From positions 58,619,906 to 58,683,905 of the forward strand of contig OX457038.1 of the NCBI GenBank assembly GCA_949752735.1: a stretch of DNA of 64,000 bases, written 5' to 3'. The position numbers were made by a program, and so were the translations under genes. Positions 36,801 to 50,800 of this stretch are shown here, piece by piece; the stretch's first letter is position 1, and each line of letters starts with the position of its first letter. Below the pieces are notes generated by a model, which was not told the origin of the DNA, ran no database searches, and worked only from the letters and a program-made list of their open reading frames with translations. This DNA comes from Lumbricus terrestris (taxonomy: Eukaryota; Annelida; Clitellata; Crassiclitellata; Lumbricidae).

Positions 36801-39800
36801 AATTTAATGCCCATGTTTTTGCATTTCTTTTTGCATAGATGTAAAAAACGATGAAAATAAAATAAAAAGCGGAAAAAACGTCGTTTTTTTCGAAATAATA
36901 AAAAACGACAAAAAAACGATAAAAAACGGAAACGGAAAATAATTTGCCTTTGTTACATCTAAAATTTCATTTTCAGCTTAAAAACCTTAATTGTTTATGC
37001 AATTTTATCAAGAAACTGCAAATAACACAACTTTATTATTAAGCCAAAATAATTGGTATAAGTAACATTAATCTACCACACACTTACTTTTTTCTTATAA
37101 CTTTGGTTTAATAAGAAATTCGGGCAAATTAAAGGTAATGAAATCTTTTCAAATTTAAATTGTAGACATAAGTCCACATTATAAGTTTATGCCGATTGAC
37201 ATAACACAATTAAAATCTAATCAGAAGCAAAAACCACAGATGTGTACTAAATTATATGTTGTACATTTGTACTTAAAATTGGTACTTATAACTATTAATT
37301 ATAGGCCCAAGAATTTTATATCAAAATAACTCTTACAAATTTCATTTCTTGTAGGGATCTACTACAAGTATTTTTCAAAATTATGGCTTAAATAATTATA
37401 TAAAGACCCTATATAGTTAGCTGCATCCTTGACAGTACGGTGAAAATGTATGGTATATCAGACAAAAATTAAATTAAGGAAAATAATATTAGACAGTAAA
37501 TAATTAAATGAAGTTACATAAAAATCCAAAAAAACCGATAAAAAACGATAGGAAAAATAAAAAACGAAAAAACGACGTTTTTTGGGAGAGAATAAAAAAC
37601 GAAAAAAACGTTTTTTACAACTATGTCTTTTTGTCTTTCCATTTCTTCATATCATTTAGAATGGTAACGCGCTGGCTAGAAGATCAGAAGGATGTTGGTT
37701 CAATGCAGGCTCACCCTTCAACTCCATATGGTACGAATCCTGTAAAATGAGCATCAGGAGAGCTGGGCGCCTTTCAGACAACAATGAACGAACGAATATA
37801 ATTGCAGATGCAGTAAATAAATAAGTACGGTTTAAAAATAATAAAGAGCGGGAAATAGATGAGATTAGATAGATCTATGAATGGAGAGAGTAATGGATAT
37901 AGGATATAGAGGAGCTTGGGAGAGAGAATGCGAGAGAGAGGGAGACACTTGAAGGATTGATAGAGAAAAGGATGGAGGGATGCTGAGAGGAAGGAGAGAG
38001 AAGATAGAGCCTGTGATGAATGAATAGAGAGAAGGGAGACTCACCCAGCGACGAAGCCATAGAAAAGAGTAGGGTCAGAGAAAAGGTGAGCGGGAAGCAG
38101 GAGGGATGGCATGAATAAAGGAAAGGTTGGTTGGAAGGAGGAGGTGTACTTGTGGTGCCAAGCACATACAGTCCGCTGGCTATCATTTATTGGATGCTTT
38201 GTAACCTACAAAAAACCGCCGCAGGTGCTGCTGCTGGTGATAATGATGATGACGATGGTGGTGGTGATGCGTTGATGGCTGGGTTCCAGTGGGTTGTGTA
38301 GGGATGGGGGAGTTCCCTCTTCTGAGCAGAAGGATAAGGAGTCTTGTTGAGATTAAGGATGGGTTAAGGTGGCGCCCGTGGCTTCTTTATAGTGCAGCAT
38401 CCTGTGTTGTTTAAAATGTGCCTTCGTGATCAATCAATTGGGTAGCCAGCCATTCAAGTGGGAAACACTTTTGAGAGGTACTTTAAAGCTGCTATATTAC
38501 ATTCATTATCTTGATACAAATCTTGTTTGCATTCCAACCTACATGCATTCTGGCACATACATACTGCATGTACACTTGTAACATCATTGATCCATACATT
38601 ATATCCGTACCGTACATACGTGCGGATGGTCTTCAATGCAAATACCGGTACCGATGAGAAAATTCATTTTATTTATATTTCAATTAGTTAGCAATTAATA
38701 AATGTTGTCTTTCAACCTTGTCTGATAATTCTTTTGTTTCGCATAAATGTTGCCATAATAGACTGATTTAATGTTTCCATATTGTCTGTGCTGTGTTGGC
38801 CGTGGCTGGATTGGGAATGCATCTGAGTAGGTGTCTTGAAGGGTGACTGTATAAATTAGGGAAAGAATGAATGAATACTTCATTGCTAATACTGTTATCA
38901 TTGCCTTTTTGGAAGCTTTTAATATGAGAAGACAATGGATGAAAAGTGATTGAAAACGTCATTGAATGCCCAGCTCGATGCTGAAGATTTATGGACATCA
39001 ATGAACATTGTTAATTAAAAACTGAAATTACCGATAGTATGAATTCAATACAGTACTTGTATGTAATTTGCCATACATTTTAAATTTGTCGTGGAAACTT
39101 TTAAACAGAAGTTTTTAGTTCAGAAAGTGAATAAAAAATTTAATTTTTCTGGGCTGGAATTTAATACCATATAGGAAACATAAGGCTAACTAATAAGTTC
39201 TAAATTGAATTTAATATAAAATATAAATCCTGATGTGTGTATAATCCCAGAAGATCTTTATAGTGGTGCATGTTAATATTTCGTCTTGCGTATAAAAAAT
39301 AACACTTTCATATAATTATTAGATCAATTTTTAATGTAAATTTTATATAATGATTACGTTGATACTTTAATAGCATGCAGTACAGCAGTAGTCGTATCTT
39401 CTTTGAGATTAATATTGTGATTAATTTGCACATGTATTAATATTTGCTGCACTCTGATTATAATTACAGCTCGTAAATTTCTAGCTTGGCTGGGAAAGGG
39501 AATGTGCGTGGATTTGTCGTAAGGGGAGGAATTCCAGGGAGAAATGTCCGAATGCCGTGCTGACAGAAGATATCAACGCATATGTTGATTTGACGTGTGC
39601 GAATGAGTGCCTAATGCGGCACCAAAATTTTTTCCTGCCACCGTTGGGTTCTCCTTCAACTGCCTGCTGTTAAGAGAGCATAGATTAGATTCAGTGAAAC
39701 AGATGAGACGTTTCTTGTCAGCAGTTACTTAAAGTTGTTGTGAACACCGCGTGGAAACTTGCCTGTTAAAAACGTGTACTGTACACATAAATTCACAGAG

Positions 39801-42800
39801 CTTTTGAAGATGGCTTTGCTAACCCTCCCCAGACTTTCTGGGTGACCCTGTTTTAGTCCTAAATGGCTGTATGGATGACCCTGTTTTAGTTCTTAAGGCC
39901 TCTATTGATGACCCTGTTTTAGTCCTCATGGCCTCTATGGATGACCCTGTTTTAATCCTCAAGGCCTCTATGGATGACCCTGTTTTAGTCTTCAAGGCCT
40001 GTATGGATGACCCTGTTTTAGTCCTCAATGTCGCTACTGGATGACGAACGTGTATACATGGAGCATCATTTCAAGAGATGCTCTTCAGGAACGTCATCGA
40101 CCTTACTGTACCACTTTAAATGGGACGGCAACTGTCAAGTGCATACGGAACAGAGGAAGAAGAGAAAGGCCAAGGAGTTCGTGTCATCGGAAACTGGACA
40201 ACCTATTGGACAGGAAGATGGAAGATGACCATGCTTGTGCAGCGGAACATCGAAGCTTGATGGAAAATGTTGGACATTCGGTGATTGAGTGGCATCTAAA
40301 TTTCAGACGACCTATTATTAGTTGCTGTTTAAAAACTCTGAGTGATGACAAAGGTCATTAGTGTAGCCCTTCTCATTCATCGAGGCTAGGGACTAGCACT
40401 TCTAGTGCCAGACACATGCAGTGGCAGAGTTATTGACCTTGGTTGACATTTGGTGTTTGATGATTTCAGCCATATTAGATGGCAATGAAAAAAGCTTCTG
40501 CTTGCTGGCAATTAGGACTAATATGGATGATTAGGTAGGGAAGGGTTTACTTTCGCGTAAGTGCATTGACACCATTCTGTTCAGACGGGGTTGCTGGTGT
40601 TGTCAGGTCCTAGGCGACTATCTGATGTTGTATTATATAAAATTACGATTACGTTAGAATTGCAAGCTTTCAGGAGACTATGGAAGGCTCCATAACTTCA
40701 GACAATGGAAATAATCCAATATTCAAGCTTTCAGACAATGGAAATCCTCCTTGTGTAGCTATTGGTTACTAGTGGTGGTTGTGCTCAAATTTTTTTGACA
40801 TTTTAGACATGGTCGATGCGCTATATAAATTGTCTTTATTGCTTAGCATTACTGGCTTGCAATATTATATTTCTCCTACAATTGGCATCTGCATCTGGCA
40901 TAGCGTTGTTCATGTTTTATTTTCACGGTGCAGCTGTTCCTAACAAATCTGATACATTCGCAGATATTTTGGGGTGTTGTTATACTTAAGTTGTCCACAT
41001 TCGAAGCATTGCCGAAGGTAACATAGCTGTGAGCCTTTAACTGCCACAACATGAGAAACTCGTCAGAGATGGCATACTCTGTTTAATATGTTTATTCTGG
41101 ATTTCCACTGATTGACTGCCTACCATATGTTGGAGCATGGATTGCCATATACGGTACAGGGTTTGCCATGTGTGATGCATGGGTTGCGATGTCTGATGCA
41201 TGGGTTGCCATGTGTAGTGCACGGGTTGCCACTTGTTATGCACGGGTTCTCTCATACATGTGGTGCTCAGGTTGCCAGATATCACATATGGATTGCCATG
41301 TCTAATGCACGGGTTGCCATATATGATGCACGGCTTGCCACGTGTGGTGTATGGGTTGCCACGTGTGACGCACTGTAGGTCGCCATGTCGAATGCCCGGG
41401 TTGCTATGTATGATGCACAGGCTGCCACGTGTGGTGCATTGGTTGCCATGTGTGATGCACGGATCGCCACATGATCTGATGCACGGGTTGTCATGTGTGA
41501 TGATGATAATGATGCATGCGGTGAGCCTTTCCGCCTGGAAATTTGGATTCCGGGTTTCGCACTTAGCAGACACCATAACAATATGGTGTACCTATAGAAC
41601 GTTCACACACATTTATTGTACGACGTCAAGCAATATCGTTGTAGCCTGCTTCCAGGCAATTATGTCAAAATACTTGAAAAGAGAATGTTTCTGCCTGTCT
41701 GTATACTGACTACACTGATTGTGTATCAGACAACTGATACACAGTCTGTTCACGTCAAGAGAATCAGACCTGAGGTTAAATTATTGTTTCCATCTTTCCT
41801 TAGCTTGCTTTTAAGACTGCAATGCCATTATTATTTTTAAAAAGCATGTTTGTCCAAGGCCATTCGCATTGACTGGACTGCTGCCCAAGGTCATTGCAAT
41901 CAGTACAATCACTTATGATGTGCAACTGTATATGATGATCTCTGGATCAATCAATGGTTGCGTGTGATTGAAATTAGTCTGCAGGGCAAGAAATCTTGAG
42001 TTCGGTCCAGATCCCATCGGATCGGTTCAGGTAGACGTGGAAAATGGAAATGGCCCACAGGGGAAATGAATCCCAATGCAGTACATAGCTTTTTTGGTAT
42101 TAATCACTTTTTATGATCAGATATTTATAGTGCACTAATTATAGATTTGCATCAGAAGCCAGGTAGCTGGAAAATTGAAGACCTGAGTTGTTTTCAAAAT
42201 GAGCTAAGGACATGGGAAGAGTTCCACAGGGCTTGTGGTTATGGATTCTGTATGATCAGTGGGTGAAAGGCACAGACTGTGCCTCCAAATCTCTTTTTAT
42301 CTGGAGTTTTGAGCAAGCAGTTGGCCAGAGGAAGCTGATATTAAGTTTGTCTGGGTGGGATTAGGCCAAAAAAAAATAATGCTGTGTTTCCGGTAACAGA
42401 GCTCTAAAAAATTGGGTAGGTAGGTCGGAAAATATTTTTATTTTGGTAAAATATTTTTATACAGTGACTGCCCGAAAAATTATACCCACTACTCTTTTTT
42501 GCATAAAGGTATACGCTGCAACAAAGTACGTGTTCTAAGCAAGTATAAACTGCCTATTTCCCGACTGTCTGCACCTAAAACTGCTCTAGAAAGCAATTCT
42601 ATTAATTTCATTTTGACATCTTTTCTGGTAAGATAAAGTGGGAAGGGAAGGGGAAGATGAGTGCGAACAGAACATCACTCCTAGGGGTCGTTCCAGATTG
42701 GCCGAGCCAGTGACTATAGTTGCATCTAGAGGTTGCTAGATTTATTTTCCCTTGTCACCGTTACAGGTGGCTCAAGTGAGAATTATAAGGCTAGAGGTTT

Positions 42801-45800
42801 CTCAAGACTGGCAGCCAGGAAGTAGTTAGTCAGGAGTGAAACTCTAATGCAGTGTCCACGCTGTAGTCGGGAGCGCTTCTGAGTAGATAGCTGAAGAGGC
42901 GCTATAGAAATTGAGAGATCAATAAAATAAAATGAAACATTCTATTCACTTGAAAAATGTGTTTTTTGGCCATGCTGGAGTCGGGAGCCCCTCTGAGTAG
43001 TTAACTTGAAAAGGTGCTATATAAATACTTGAATGAATGAATGTTAAATTCTTCACCAAAGAGTGCTTGAAATAAAAGGGAACTGCTCAGTGAGCGGAAG
43101 AGAGCAGAGTTAGTAGAAGAGAGCACTCTGAGCACAAAAAGGCACAGTAAACACAAGAGCACAGTGAGCAAAAGTGAGCAGAAAGAGGCAGAGAGCAAAG
43201 GAGGGCACAGTGATCACAAGAGAGCCTAGTCAGCTTAGGAATAAAGTGAGCAAAAATGGACTGTCTTAGGACGGAAAAACAGCAAGTTAAACTATAAACT
43301 TGCAGCAGGCTGTGTATAGCCATCATGTGCTACAGGCTAGATGGCCCTGTACTCAATGCCTGCAACGAGCTATCGTGAGAAAACCCTGCTTTCAGATCTA
43401 TTACTCTTCCCCCCCATCCACTCCACAACCGCCTGCTTTGTCAAACTGACCGTGGGAAATTATTGATTGCTCTAATTAACAGACCATTATATACCTTGAA
43501 AGACGACTGCTTACGATCGTCGTCGCCTTGGTTAGTGAAGGCTATAATTATGATGTTCCAATTGTACATCTCATATACGGGAGGCAATGTCAGTGTAAAT
43601 AAAAAAATCCACAAAATTTTCCGAGTTGCGGCAATAAAAGTGAGTTGGTCGGGTTACTGGAAACACAACATTAGTTTTTTGGCCTAAGATCCAACTCTAT
43701 ACGGAAGGCAATGTCACCGTATTATGTCAAAACAAATTTAAAAAAAAAAAATTTTTTTAATAAAATATTTTTTTTAATAAAATTTTTTTTTAAATAAAAA
43801 TATTTTACAAAATTATTTGAGTCGCGGCAATAAAAGAGGGTCGGTCGGGTTACCGGAAACACAACATTATTTTTTTTTGGCCTTACGTATCAGTTGAATC
43901 TACAAGTCAGCAAGTCGTTCAGTGCTGGACCACGAAGTGCCTTCCATAAGATGACAGAAACTGTGAGTGAATCCAGACTGGAAAAGTTGACCAACTGTGC
44001 AAGTTTGAAAATGTTAAGTGTGTAAGCAGGTCGTATGCCGCTATCCCTGTACTGGTGTAGCTGGAGTCTAACTAACGTAGCACTCTCTCTCTCGCTCTTG
44101 CTGTGACGTCATCGTAAACTACAAATTTTGAATTGAAAGTAACGGAGTGGTTGGATCTGGTTAGGAATTCTTCAAGATGTTTCAATTTAATTTGTAGCAG
44201 ATAGCCTGTCGGGTGAATAAATTGAGGAGTTAGATAACTGCGCTTGTGGGTTAACTTTGAATTTTGCGAAATTATGGGAGGGTCTTTCCTGGAATGAGAT
44301 GCAGTGTGAAATATGGATTGGTTGGAGAACTGGAGGAGAGTAGTGATGTGGGTGGGGTAGGGATTGGAAAAGAGTTAGATGGGAGGATGATCGGGCAGAG
44401 CAGGCCATGTGTCTATCTCTCTCGTCTGCATTGTCCCTGTCCTTAACTCAGATTGCTAAATGACCTTACCTATGTGGGGAGGGAGAGAGAGAGTGTAAGA
44501 AAAGTGCATGACCTTTACTTTGCCTCCTGCTGATTAATTTTTGTGGCAACCTGTTTTGCTCACTTAGGATGACAATGTGCATGATTAATGAGGCATTGTA
44601 TTTATACGTCAACATTAGATTTTAAAAAAAACTCTTTCAAGTCGTCCGGTTGTTGACATAATTATCATTTGTGTTTTTATTCAGGACATCAACAAGCGCC
44701 TGTCGCTGCCCGTAGACATCCATCTGCCGGAAAGCTTTCTCATCAAGCAAAGCCTCAGTCCGCTCTCCGATGGACCAATGAACCGTCGTCTCCGACGCGT
44801 TTCGCTTGTGAGTTCAATCACTCGCTCGTCATCGTCATGTCTTCTTACTCACTTTTAATACTCACAGTCTTCTTTTACTTACCATCTGACTTTCACTGTA
44901 TTTGCAAAGAAACTTCATTCTTGTTTGGTGATGTTTTCGTTTGATTAGTAAGCACAGGCGATGTTGTGTATACAGTCGAAACTCGGATTGTGGTGGATAT
45001 AGTCGGAGCTGCTCCGTAAATTCAGCAACGTTTGTTGCTGTTGGAAATTGCTTTGTAGTGAGTCCGGGGGGGGGGGGGAATCCGGCTAGGCCCCCCCAAT
45101 TCAGAGATTTACACAGGATGTGACCCCATATCAGGTTTCAAGCTTTCAATCTTTCAATTAATGGAGTGGGACAAAGTGAGAGAGAGAAAAGTAGCATATG
45201 ATTCATCAGCTTTTATATAACCGAAGCTGCTACGGTTTTTTAGGAATTTTTGGGAAAGAGACTAAAAAAGGTCATCATATTTTGGTGAAAGACCAAAGAA
45301 AAGTTTGGCCTCTCCTTTAAAGATTTCTGTATCCGCCCCTGAGTAAGTCTAGGTATGTCAATACTCAATAGGCACCCATCAGCTCATTTGGAGACAGGTA
45401 CTTCTGTTGAGAATACAATACCTGATGCAACGGTACCTTGGATGTCTGCCGACAGTTAAAACCGACTCCTGTCATAACTTGTGATCAGCTGTTTATACCA
45501 AAGGGATTGCGATCATTCTGCGTTGTGCCGGTTTGAAATTAAAATGCAAATTATTATTGTTATTTTTACATGAAAAGGAAAGTTGCATGGTGCTGCTGGT
45601 TTGTTACCTGAAAACTGAAGTTGTATGTGGGAATAGCATAGCACTTAATATGTGTTAAGTGAAATGGAAGTAGCATGCCACTTATAATACTGCAGTGCTT
45701 AGAATCAATCTTAGGCTGTGTTCTGTGAAGAGGAAGTGTGTCTATGGAGTGAGTGGGATTGAGCATGAGGGATTGAGTATATGGGATTGAGTATGTGGTA

Positions 45801-47690
45801 TTGAGTATGTAGGATTGAGTATGTAGGATTGAGTATGTAGGATTGAGTATGTAGTATTGAGTATGTGGGATTGAGTATGTGGTATTGAGTATGTAGGATT
45901 GAGTATGTAGGATTGAGTATGTGGGAGTGAGTATGTGAGTATGTGGGAGTGAGTACACAGAAGTCAACTGCAATCAACCTTACGACATGATGTATCACCG
46001 AAACTCCCCAGCAGCTGCGGCAATTACCTGCTTTTGTGTGGACGCAAAGAAAAGTATGTCGCTCAGAAAAGTATTGAGAATTTAATAGCCGTTATTTATT
46101 TCTGTTAAGTATAGCGGCCGTATTGACGTTACCGTAATAGGGCGACGAAGGGAAATCGATGTTGACCGGCTGTGAGTGCCGCCGCGTCTCTAGCGTTTAA
46201 ATGCTGTTTGCACTGTCCATTGTTGGAGAGCTGATAATGCACCAGGCATGGTTGGGGAATATTTTTTAAATAATGGCAGACGTTTATGAAGTCTGGAAAT
46301 TGCGATCAGATGAACGAGTAGTCGAGTATACTGACGATCGAGTATACTGACGATCGAGTATACTGACGATCGAGTATACTGACGATCGAGTATACTGATG
46401 ATCGAGCATACTGACGACCGAGTATGCTGACAATGGAGTATACTGATGATCGAGTATACTGATAATCGAGTATACTGATGATCGAACATAGTGACGATCG
46501 AGCATACTGACGATCGAGTATACTGACAATCGAGTATACTGACTGACGATCGAGTATACTGACGATCGAGCGCTCTTTCCTTTGACGCTTTTTCCTTTCG
46601 GCTTTTGCGATCGATGTTGAGCGGTTGAGAGGAAGAGAAAGTTTGATCAAGCGTAAAGACAGAGATACCGTTGCCCGCAGTGTTTTTTTGTCTATAGGTT
46701 TTTTGCTAGACATTCACGTGCAGGCGGTTACACATGTAACACAGTCGTGGACACATATATGTACACATACAAAGACATGGGCAGACACAAGTACAGATGC
46801 AGATATGAATACTAATATCTCCTGTGCCATTCAGATGCACTCAAGCGCAGGCGTGTTTGCAATTGGGCACAATAAATGTATGCATTTCAATGGACGCAAT
46901 ATGTATACTTGCGGACACACACAGAGACTATCGCACACATGTACGCACCACAAGCACACCAATGCGCTCATGCATAGGCATATGTGCATGCACAGAATAC
47001 GTGCGCGCATGCATAGATTAGATACATATGAACACATTGTGCACACAGCTAGATACAAGAGCATACCCATGCGAGACACATACCCATGCAAGACACATGC
47101 GCATGCAAGACACATACCCATGCAAGACACATGCAGATTTTCTGAGGTTGTGGCTGTTGTGGAGTTTGATTGGAGCAACTGGAGGATTTATTAGTCAGCT
47201 GACCCACGCTGATAGCCGTGGGCCGTGGCTAGTGATGCGTGATGCCACTTTCCCTGGAGCCAGTCCGTCCGTCCCACAGTCCAGTTCATGATCTGTTTCA
47301 CGAACGAAGGACAGGAGCTTTTCCAATTTACCAGAAGGATCTCGCTTCCATCAGCCTTTGTATCTCCTCTGCCTCCCTTTCTTTGTCTTGTCATTCTCTC
47401 TGCTCCTACTCCATCCTTCTACTTCCATTCCTCCTTCCTTTCCTCATCTTCACCGATTCCTTATTCCTCCTCTTTTATGTTCTCCTCTTTGGTTCTTTTA
47501 ATACTCCTCCTTCTCTATTACCAGCATTAGTTTGGATGAGAATGACCATTGCGATACTTGATTCTGTAATGAGGGATCTCAGCATTCCCAGATAGGCCAC
47601 AGCAGTCATAATCGCTGGTGGAACCTGTGGCTGTTGCTAACCTGAAAAATTTTAGTGAAATTTTTAGTCATCGGGGATTTTGCATCATCG

Positions 47691-47728
<38 letters not shown>

Positions 47729-47793
47729 GTCGTCGTCGTCATCATCATCATCATCATCATCATCAAAGAGCCGTCACTATCAATCCCATCCTT

Positions 47794-47845
<52 letters not shown>

Positions 47846-50800
47846 GTGTTATTAATATTATTTTAATTATCATTTAGATTAGGATTATTGTGTTGAATAC
47901 GTTTTTTTCCTTCTAAGAACCATATTTTCAGTAAGCTGTATATATGTGGCTCTCTTTAATGGTGCTGACTATTAGTTTATGGTTCTGATAAGAGAAATTA
48001 ATCAGTGTTGCTCTGACTGTATCCATGTGTCTAATATTTATGGTGCTATAGAAATCTTGGGTTAGATTAGACCTGTGTTGAAACAGTTCTAAGAAAACAG
48101 AGATAGTCCGACGTGTTTGTATGATGAGACCAGACTCTGTTTTGCTGATGGATATGGAAGAAAGGAATGCAAATAACTATCGCGAACGTTTTATATTCCA
48201 GTCGGAAATTGGCTTCGGAAAGATGGAATCCTATACGAAATTGGACAAATTGGGAGAGGTGAGATATCTCAGAATGTGCTCATTTATATAGTCTAAGCTA
48301 TTTTTTGATGTAATTTGACTGTGATAATTTACTTCTAAATTTAATTCATTCGGTTTTAATTCAGTTGTGTTTTCTTGCATTTAATTTCTAATTCTAATAT
48401 TACTGCTAAAAATAATTTTGTTTGCTGTTCCTATTTTAGTTCTCTGGTAATTTTGAACTTTTCCAGATAATTACTGTTCATTTCTGTAAACAGTATTTTA
48501 AGGGTGCTATATGGTTTGTTTCTTCAATTTCAAGAACACACTCATTTCCAAAGATATTTTCTTGCAATTTCTTCATTTATCAGAATGTCGTCCATATTCA
48601 AGAATATATGTGTTGTTGTGTGTGCGTGTTAGCGGTTATTGTTCTAGACTCTCAGTCCGAGAAATCATGTGCATGTCCCTGCTAGTTAAGTGTTTTAACC
48701 CTTCTGCCGATCGAGGGTATAGGATTTTCCTTACCATTTACTATACTTTGGCCAATAAAGGGTTGAGATTTTGAGGTTGCCTGTGCCCTTTTGCCTCCTA
48801 ATTAACTTGGATATGAATTTTGTGTGCCAACGTTCGATGAGTTTGGAAGGGTCAGACTGGAGGAAGTGAACTGGTATCTGGTCGGGGGTGGGGGGGGCAC
48901 TCATATTATGCCAACGATATGAAAATTAAGCTTCTAACCCTACATATAAAACCCAATGGGCATCACTTGGTGATAGCTTGGTGTCATTTCTCCTTCTGTT
49001 CCTCATCTTCCATTTCTATTTCCTACTTCTAGCTCTTTATCTTTGTCCAATTCCTCCTCAATGTCCTCTCAGCTTTCTACTAATGCTGACGAGATTGTCT
49101 TTTAACAAAACCACTGAATGACATGCGTTTAGATCCGTGTTCTTATGCACCCTTTCAGAATTGTTGTTAGAAGGATTCGATGTTATAATGGTGTGCATTG
49201 TTGTTGAGCCTTTTGTGCATGTACATGTATATCTTTTGCGCTTGCGAAGCAGATGATTTGCTGCCGCTTTTCATTGGCTGTGCCTCTTTGACCGAGTTCA
49301 GTGCATCAAATTTTTCACTCACTTCCATGTAACCAAATCACAGAGAATCCTGTTTTTCCAGCAATTATTTTTGGATTTCTCTACCTGTACAGTTTTCAGA
49401 TAAAAATTAAGGATATCCAGTGGAAATAAACATCGCAGTTCAAAAGCAGACTGCTCTGTCTGTCTCACTGTTTCTATCTCTTTATGTCTCTCTCACTATG
49501 TGTGCGTGTGTCTGTCTGTCTGTCTCTTTGTCTGCCTTTCTCTGTCTCACCTGCAGCAAGAGGTCTAATTGATTTCCACTAGAAGTAGCGCTCAATTGGT
49601 CCACTTGGTCGTCGAGAGTGGACATAATGGCAGCATTTAGACGTCTGACATATTTCGTGGAAAATAATTCATGACAGTTTCTGTAACGCTGAGTGAATTT
49701 TGATTTAGAGGAGGCTGATCGTATCTATATTATAAGGCAGAAATTCCATATGTTTGTTTATTTGTACGCTTTTGACAGAATTGACTCTCCCCTGCAGAAT
49801 AGGCTCGGAAATGAAACAGCGTCGGTTTAAAAAAAACTTTGAAATCGATTCTTACCCAAATTATAAGGTCAGATTGACTATTTTCAGGTTTTAATTCAGT
49901 TCAAAACAAAAATTATTAGCGTTTTAAGACAGATTTCATCAGTAATTGATCACACAAGCGCGTAACTCAAGAGTCTACACCGCATGACGTCATACCCGCC
50001 CAGTAATAATATCCGTAGCGCCCCGCAGAGACGGGTTACGTTTGGCTTTTTGGAGAAGCGATGTGGGGTGGAGGGTTGGCGAAAACCCGAAATTTAGCAG
50101 TCAACGATGGGTACCAGAGTGGGGAAGTGTTTAAAACCCGAAATTTCACTTTAGAACTCCAGTTATTAGCGTTTTAAGACAGAAGCGTTTTAAAACAGAT
50201 TTCATCGCTCACGCGTTGGTAAACAGTATCGAGCTTCAGTAAAAGAGTCTACAGCCCGAATGACGTCATACAAGCCCAGTAATAATTTCCCTAGCGGGGC
50301 GTGTTACGTTTGGCTTTTTGGGGAAGCGGGGTGGGGTAGAGGGTTGGCAAAAACTCGAAATTTAGCGGTCAACGTTGGGTACCATAAGGGAGTGGTGTTT
50401 AAAACCCTAAATTTCCCGGGCAACGCCGGGTTACACATCTAGTATGTATATATATAATTATATATACCATTATCGCATATGTTTGTTTTTGCATGTGTGT
50501 TTATTTTGCATGTGTGTTTATTTTGCGTGTGGGTTTATGAGATTATTTATCTACTGCCCTTAGAGCCTCACTAAAAATGCTGCTGACTTGTCTCCATGGC
50601 AACTCAACTTAAGGCACATAGAGTGGCATACATGAAGCAGCATCTATAGATACAAAGTATCTATTTGGTTTATCATTGTTGTCTTCATTATGATTGTCAT
50701 AATCATCAGGATTAACAAGCTGTCTTCGATTAATCATTAGATTTTAACCACCATGGCCCTAATTAAATGTGCAGTGCTTTGTGATTTGACCAGGGAACTT

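Larger units (their letters stand above)
32554..44684 (+). other. Intron 3
   Basis: 12,131 bp, the longest intron. It holds the 124-bp TA/TG-rich duplication, LINE tails (33755, 38776, 42862, 42968), a small GGGCGGATCC-ended element (34229), MITE copy 2 (36834), a SINE head (37655), a GGT run, the 33-bp minisatellite (39843) and GGTTGCCATGTG-type repeats (41110-41500). The region 35547-36300 begins ATTCAATTCAATTC, like a reversed LINE tail, but no coding could be read in it. No extra exon was recognised. Confidence 0.7.
44808..48201 (+). other. Intron 4
   Basis: 3394 bp. It holds a decayed GGGCGGATCC-type element (45059), a 14-bp and a 16-bp minisatellite, CATGCAAGACACATGC-type repeats (47080-47130), CT-rich sequence (47370-47500) and two ATC runs (47683-47845). 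The His/Ser/Ile homopolymer frames over the ATC runs are artefacts. Confidence 0.75.

Noticed and set aside
47618..47877. Poly-Ser, poly-His and poly-Ile frames
   Set aside because: Translations of the (ATC)n microsatellites.
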